A stretch of DNA of 64,000 nucleotides from Myotis daubentonii (taxonomy: Eukaryota; Chordata; Mammalia; Chiroptera; Vespertilionidae), in the NCBI RefSeq assembly GCF_963259705.1, contig NC_081861.1, forward strand, positions 68,553,623-68,617,622, written 5' to 3'. The notes under the pieces were generated by a model, which was not told the origin of the DNA, made no database searches, and saw only the letters and a program-made list of their open reading frames with translations. The position numbers and the translations under genes are program-made. The stretch's first letter is position 1, and each line of letters begins with the position of its first letter. Positions 59,498-64,000 of the stretch are shown here, one piece after another.

Positions 59498-59875
59498 CTA
59501 CTAGTCTTAATATTTGCTTTCCTTCTGATTTTCTCAATTTATTTACTAGAATAAGAGCCAGAGAGACAAACAAGGTCATTTCATTGGGAATTCTTCAGGA
59601 GTCCATTAATGCCAATGCAAAATATGGAAAGATATCTGAGACTAGGTAAACCAAACATGTAATAAAAATTAAATTTAAAACACCACGAATGCAACTAATA
59701 AGAGGGAACCAAGTAAAAGGCATATTTTTGTTCTCTATGGCTTTCATGGAAAAATAGTTTACTAGAATTCACAAATGGTAATATTATTTCCTTAAGCATA
59801 AGCAAACAATAGATCAAGGGTAGTTAATAATCAAAAGTAGAATCCATTTTTATCTAAGGCCTAATTTTAAATATG
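59498..59875. other. AT-rich sequence, nothing recognised
   Basis: No gene or repeat could be supported. Confidence 0.5.
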
Positions 59876-59887
59876 GTTAAATCTCAG

Positions 59888-60120
59888 GTCCTAACTGGTT
59901 TGGCTCAGTGGATAGAGCATCGGCCTGCGGACTGAAAGGTCCCAGGTTCGATTCCAGTCAAGGGCATGTACCTTGGTTGCTGGCACATCCCCAGTAGGGG
60001 GTGTGCAGGAGGCAGCTGATCGATGTTTCTCTCTCATCGATGTTTGTAACTCTCTATCCCTCTCCCTTCCTCTCTGTAAAAAATCAATAAAATATATATT
60101 TAAAAAAAATAAAAAATAAA
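59888..60120 (+). repeat. Ves SINE, sense, young
   Basis: Near-consensus short form (GGCTCAGTGGATAGAGCATC, B-box GGTTCGATTCC). Perfect flanking duplication TAAATCTCAG (59878-59887 and 60121-60130). Confidence 0.95.
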
Positions 60121-60130
60121 TAAATCTCAG

Positions 60131-60508
60131 TCATCATTGGTTTACATAGGCAAATATTATAACCTCAAAGATCAGGAAAGAAATTAATTTTGAAGTTCCT
60201 TTCTCAAAGAAATTGTATTCTGAAGAAGAGTATTCAAACTTTAAAGTATTATAGCTTTAAAAATAAAGTTTATATTATTATCTTCAGCAAATATGACACC
60301 CACAAACTATTGGGGAATGTTTTTTTTAGAGATTGTGGATAAATATTTCAAGATATTTCCATCTTCATATATACAAAGAAGTGGTCAGGAGTTTTTCTTA
60401 TTACAGTCATATTTGAAAGTGTCAAGGAAGCAGAAGTAAAAAGAGATATTCCTCTTAGCTCACAGAGTATGCAGTAAAGGAGAAAACAGAGTGTGCATGA
60501 CACAAGGA
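60131..60508. other. AT-rich sequence, nothing recognised
   Basis: No gene or repeat could be supported. Confidence 0.5.
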
Positions 60509-60511
60509 TTT

Positions 60512-62125
60512 AAGATATCAAGCTATACTACAAAGCCACTGTTCTCAAAACTGCCTAGTACTGGCACAAGTACAGACATATAGAACAATGGAACAGAACA
60601 GAGAACCCAGAAATTGACCCAAACCACTATGCCCAATTAATATTTGACAAAGGAGGCATGAACAGACAATGGAGTCAAGACAGCCTCTTCAATAAATAGT
60701 GTTGGGAAAATTGGACAGATATATGCAAAAAATACTGAGACTAGGCCACCAACTTACACCATACACAAAAATAAACTCAAAATGGATAAAGGACTTAAAT
60801 GTAAGACATGAAACCATAAAAACCTTAGAGCAAACCACAGGCAGCAAAATATCAGACATTTGTTGTAGCAATATCTTTACTGGTACAGCTCCTAGGACAA
60901 TGGAAATCTAGGACAAAATAAACAAATAACACTACATTAAAATAAAAAGCTTCTGCACAGTAAAAGAAACCAACAAAACAACAAGAAAACCCACTGCATG
61001 AGAGAACATATTTGCCAATGTTATATCCAATAAGGGCCTAATCTCCAAAATTTATAGGGAACTCATACATCTTAACAAAAGGATGTTAAACATCCCAATC
61101 AAACAATGAGCAAAGAACTTAAATAGATACCTTTTGAAAGTGGACATACAGAAGGCCAAGAGACCTATGAAAACATGCTCAAAGTCACTAATCATCCCAG
61201 AGATGGAAAACAAAACAACAATGAGGTATCATCTCACACCTCTCAGAACGGCTACCATCAACAAGCAAGAAGTGCTGGTGAGGATGTGGAGAAAAAGAAA
61301 CCCTCGTGCAACTGCTGGTGGGAATGCAGACTGGTGCAGCCACTGTGGAAAACAATATGGAGTTGCCTCAAAAAATTAAAAATAGAAACTCCCATTTGAC
61401 CCAATAATTCCACTTCCAGGGATATTTCCCAAGAAACACCTATCAAAAAGGACATAAGCACTCCTATGTTCATAGCAGCACAATTTACAATAGCTAAGAT
61501 TTGGAAACAGCCTAAGTGCCCATCAGCAGATGAATGGATTAGAAAACTGTGGTACATCTACACAATGGAAGACTACACTGCTGTGAAAAAGAAGGAACTC
61601 TTACCATTTGCAACAGCATGGATGGAACTGGAGAGCATTATGATAAGCAAAATAAGCCAATTGGAGAAAGATAAATACCATATGATCTCACTCATTTGTG
61701 GAATATAGTGAACAACATAAACCGATGAACAAAAATAGAAACCAGTGAGACAGAGAAGCATCGAACTGACTGTCAAACCTCAGAGGGAAGACAAGGGCGG
61801 GGCGTAGGAGATCAATCAAAGGACTTGTATGCATGCCCATAAGCATTACCAATGGACACAGTCATTAGGGGCTGAGGGGATGTGCTGGGGGGTGGGAGTG
61901 GCTGGAGAGAGGTCCATGGAGGAAAAAAAAATAATATTGTAACACCTACGTACGGGCCAGAGGGGGTACTTGAAATATTAGGGGGACTACTCTGTAAAGT
62001 ATATGAATTGTCTAACCACGATGTTGTTGAAACTAATACTGAATAATATTGAATATGAACTACAATAGAAAAAAAGATGGAAAATTGTATGTTATGCTTT
62101 TCATCATCATAATAATAAAAATGCA
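60512..62125 (+). mobile_element. 5'-truncated L1, sense, with a distinct 3' end
   Basis: The downstream third of ORF2 is broken into several frames (60699-60911, 61134-61379, 61466-61708; the last ends [11 protein letters not shown] and stop), followed by the 3' UTR. Unlike the other copies, after GAGAGAGGTCCATGG and an A-rich run at about 61923 the sequence continues with GGGGACTACTCTGTAAAG and GTCTAACCACGATG, a different L1-type 3' terminus, before its A-rich end near 62095-62120. Either the subfamily has a longer 3' UTR or a second fragment sits in the tail. No duplication was found. Confidence 0.75.
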
Positions 62126-62136
62126 TTTATATAATT

Positions 62137-62439
62137 TATACTAATAAAAGAGAAACATGCAAATTAGTGTCACTTCACTATGCCCACCAGCCAATCAGCG
62201 TGACTATGCAAATTAACCCAACAAAAATGGCAGTTAATTTGCATATGCAGGTGTGAGGCGGAGAGTGAAGGCTCTGGCCAGAGTGAAGACTGAAGACTGA
62301 AGACTGAAGGCTGAAGAGGCTAGGCTTCTCCACTGGGGCCGGACCAAAGGCCTGAGTCCCGGGTGCTGGAGGAAAAACCGTGCCAGCAGCCAGGGGAAGG
62401 AAGGCCTATTGCGTGAATCTTTGTGCAATGGGCTTCTAA
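62137..62439 (+). mobile_element. Short non-autonomous Helitron
   Basis: It begins near TTATACTAATAAAAGAG with a mutated start, and carries CCAATCAG (62190), octamer ATGCAAAT (62206-62213) and ATTTGCAT (62237-62244). It contains a short GAAGACT tandem repeat (62285-62310) and ends with the hairpin-like ATTGCGTGAATCTTTGTGCAAT and CTAA. Part of its 3' half (GTGCCAGCAGCCAGGGGAAG) is shared with the next Helitron. Confidence 0.8.
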
Positions 62440-62453
62440 TATATATATATATC

Positions 62454-63834
62454 TCCTATCTAATAATAGACAAACATGGTAATTAACCATACCTCCGACA
62501 CACTTCCCATAAGCTAATCAGCGAGATATGCAAATTAATCGCCAGCCAAGATGGTGGCTAATTTGCATATGTCAGGGCCAAGCGATGGAGCAAAGCCCAT
62601 TGGCCTCGGGTTGGAGCAGCCCTCCGCGCCACTGCCGCCAGGATCCACCCCCGGAAGCCGAGCCAGGCAGCGGGAGCAGAGAGCAAAACCCTCTGCGCAG
62701 CTGCCGAGCTACTGCTGGCCTAGGGCAGGAGCAGTGAGCGAAGGTCGGCATGGGGAGCGCAGAGAGCGAAGCCAGCGCACCGGCTCTGCCCCCCAGGAGC
62801 TGAGCCCGGTGGTGGGAGCAGAGAACGAAGCCTGCCGCGAGGGTCCTTACCAGCGAAGAGCAAAGGCCTGGGTTCCTGAGGCCGGAGGAAAACTGGTGCC
62901 AGCAGCCAGGGGAAGGGGGCCCCAACTGTAAGAAGGCACAAGTTGGGCTGAGGCAGCCGCTTCCCTGCCCCCGCACCTGGCTTCTGCAGTGATCAATCGG
63001 TGATCGCAGAAGCCCAGTTAGGCAGCAGGGAAGCGGCCGCCGCCAGTGTCCCTGGCCGGCACTTCCCTGACCCGCACCCAGCTTCTGAGATGGGTGACGC
63101 CTATGTTTGCATGACACATAACTGACTGCCCTCCCTGAAAGCACAGAAGAAGAAGCCTCCCAGAAGAAGAAGCCGCCCACCTTTGGTCCAGGCGCCAGTG
63201 CCTGCGGCTGGCTGCAGCCCAGGAGACGGACAAGCCACCCTCCTGAGGTCCCAGGCTGCAGCCACCCAGAGAAGCTGTCAGCCCTGTGGTCCAGAGCGCC
63301 AGCGCCTGTGGCCAGGGAAACAGGATCCCTCTTCTCTGACTGCAGTCATTACTTCAATATTCCCCTTCTGAATTTCTCTCCTGTGCTGCAACCCAACTCC
63401 ACTTTTCTTCGGAAGGATACGGGACAGAGAGAGCAGTGTTAAAAGCTTACGTTTTTAAGCCAGTAAGGTTGGTACTTAAACATATAAATGGAAAACTAGA
63501 GTCCTCCCGAAGGTCACAAAGGCTACAAAGGACAGGGAAAGCGCATGACCTAGTATATCCAATAACCCATATGGGGACTGAAAACTTTGCAATGATGGCA
63601 ATTACTGAAGATATGAATCAACTAAAAGAGTTGACAGGGACAATTCTTCCATCTTTGAAAATATCTATGTCAAGTCTGTTTAAATAGATTTTCATCTGCA
63701 TAATATAACACATTCTGACAAGACCACCACCACTGCCACCAATGTGGTCAGTCAGTGTTGTGCAGATAAATGTTTAATAACTGAGGGGACCCCCCCCCCA
63801 CCGAGTGCACAAATTTTGTGCACCGGGCTACTAG
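62454..63834 (+). mobile_element. Non-autonomous Helitron with possible captured sequence
   Basis: It starts TCCTATCTAATAATAG and ends CTAG at 63831-63834 after the hairpin GTGCACAAATTTTGTGCAC. Octamers lie at 62528 and 62561 (inverted) with AAGATGG between. The GC-rich body includes a direct duplication near 63186 and 63290 (GGTCCAG-CGCCAG-GCCTG). From about 63420 the composition becomes AT-richer and contains an open frame. No Rep/helicase is present. Capture of host exons by bat Helitrons is documented; the source here is not identified. Confidence 0.85.
63436..63687 (+). other. 83-codon open frame inside a Helitron, unidentified
   Basis: From ATG to TAG, with basic residues in the first half (KPVRLVLKHINGKLESSRRS) and a more mixed second half ending SLKISMSSLFK. 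No domain, signal peptide or membrane segment is seen. The surrounding sequence is unlike the rest of the Helitron, so it could be captured exon sequence, an older insertion or chance. Expression is not implied. Confidence 0.3.
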
Positions 63835-64000
63835 TCCTATCTAATAAAAGAGAAACATGGTAATTAGCTGTAACTTCGCTACCCTTCCCATTGGCTACTC
63901 AGGGAGATATGCAAATTAACTGCCAACCAAGATGGCGGCCAGCAGCCAGGCAGCTGACACGAACAGGGTGGCTTGCTTGCTCCAGTGATGGAGGAAGCCA
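63835..64000 (+). mobile_element. Helitron 5' end, cut by the window edge
   Basis: It starts TCCTATCTAATAAAAGAG directly at the preceding CTAG. It carries an inverted CCAAT (CATTGGCTAC), octamer ATGCAAAT (63909-63916) and AAGATGGC (63929-63936). The 3' end lies beyond the window. Confidence 0.9.

Noticed and set aside
62572..63180. 202-codon minus-strand open frame
   Set aside because: It lies in the GC-rich Helitron body where stops are rare, overlaps several plus-strand frames and shows no domain.

Overview
The window is vertebrate nuclear DNA from a vespertilionid (vesper) bat. Three things point there: many tRNA-derived Ves SINEs, a set of HeliBat-type rolling-circle transposons (5' TCCTATMTAATAAAAG-like start, GTGCAC...GTGCAC palindrome, CTAG end), and a bat-type L1 family. 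Helitron amplification among mammals is known only from vespertilionids. I found no intact host protein gene, no RNA gene and nothing prokaryotic or CRISPR-like. The long open frames trace to L1, to tandem repeats inside Helitrons, or to chance.

Layout. 0-12 kb: AT-rich DNA with old L1 pieces, a solo betaretrovirus-like LTR with a 6-bp target duplication (2547-3361), a class-I-like LTR (5800-6178) and two younger 5'-truncated L1s. 12-19 kb: a short hAT element, then a nearly complete antisense L1 (12382-18629) with a decayed ORF2, an ORF1 interrupted by one visible stop, and a GC-rich 5' UTR with a 65-bp tandem repeat. 19-28 kb: mostly AT-rich single-copy-looking sequence with MIR, MLT1, L1 and Ves copies.

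28.3-30.1 kb holds the most unusual object: one insertion bounded by a perfect 15-bp duplication. An inverted ferritin light chain cDNA fragment abuts a sense MYBPC1 cDNA fragment. The MYBPC1 part appears to run through an unused 5' splice site into intron sequence and to end at AATAAA plus a short A run. It looks like a chimeric, twin-primed retrocopy of an intronically polyadenylated transcript.

31.8-37.6 kb: an MLT1 LTR, a twin-primed L1 with a Helitron nested inside, two antisense Ves SINEs, and three Helitrons head to tail, two of them filled with G-rich minisatellite. 37.6-55 kb: AT-rich sequence with Ves, hAT, L1, MIR, microsatellites and an antisense LTR (53144-53608). 55-64 kb: a young insertion zone with four Ves SINEs, two L1 pieces and five more Helitrons. 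The last two abut exactly at CTAG|TCCTAT, and one (62454-63834) carries a non-Helitron-looking segment with an 83-codon open frame.

Nothing here forms an operon or pathway. The biology is retrotransposition in cis and trans by L1, and rolling-circle transposition that builds arrays and spreads promoter-like motifs. All calls come from reading the sequence; family names are from recognition, not a database search.
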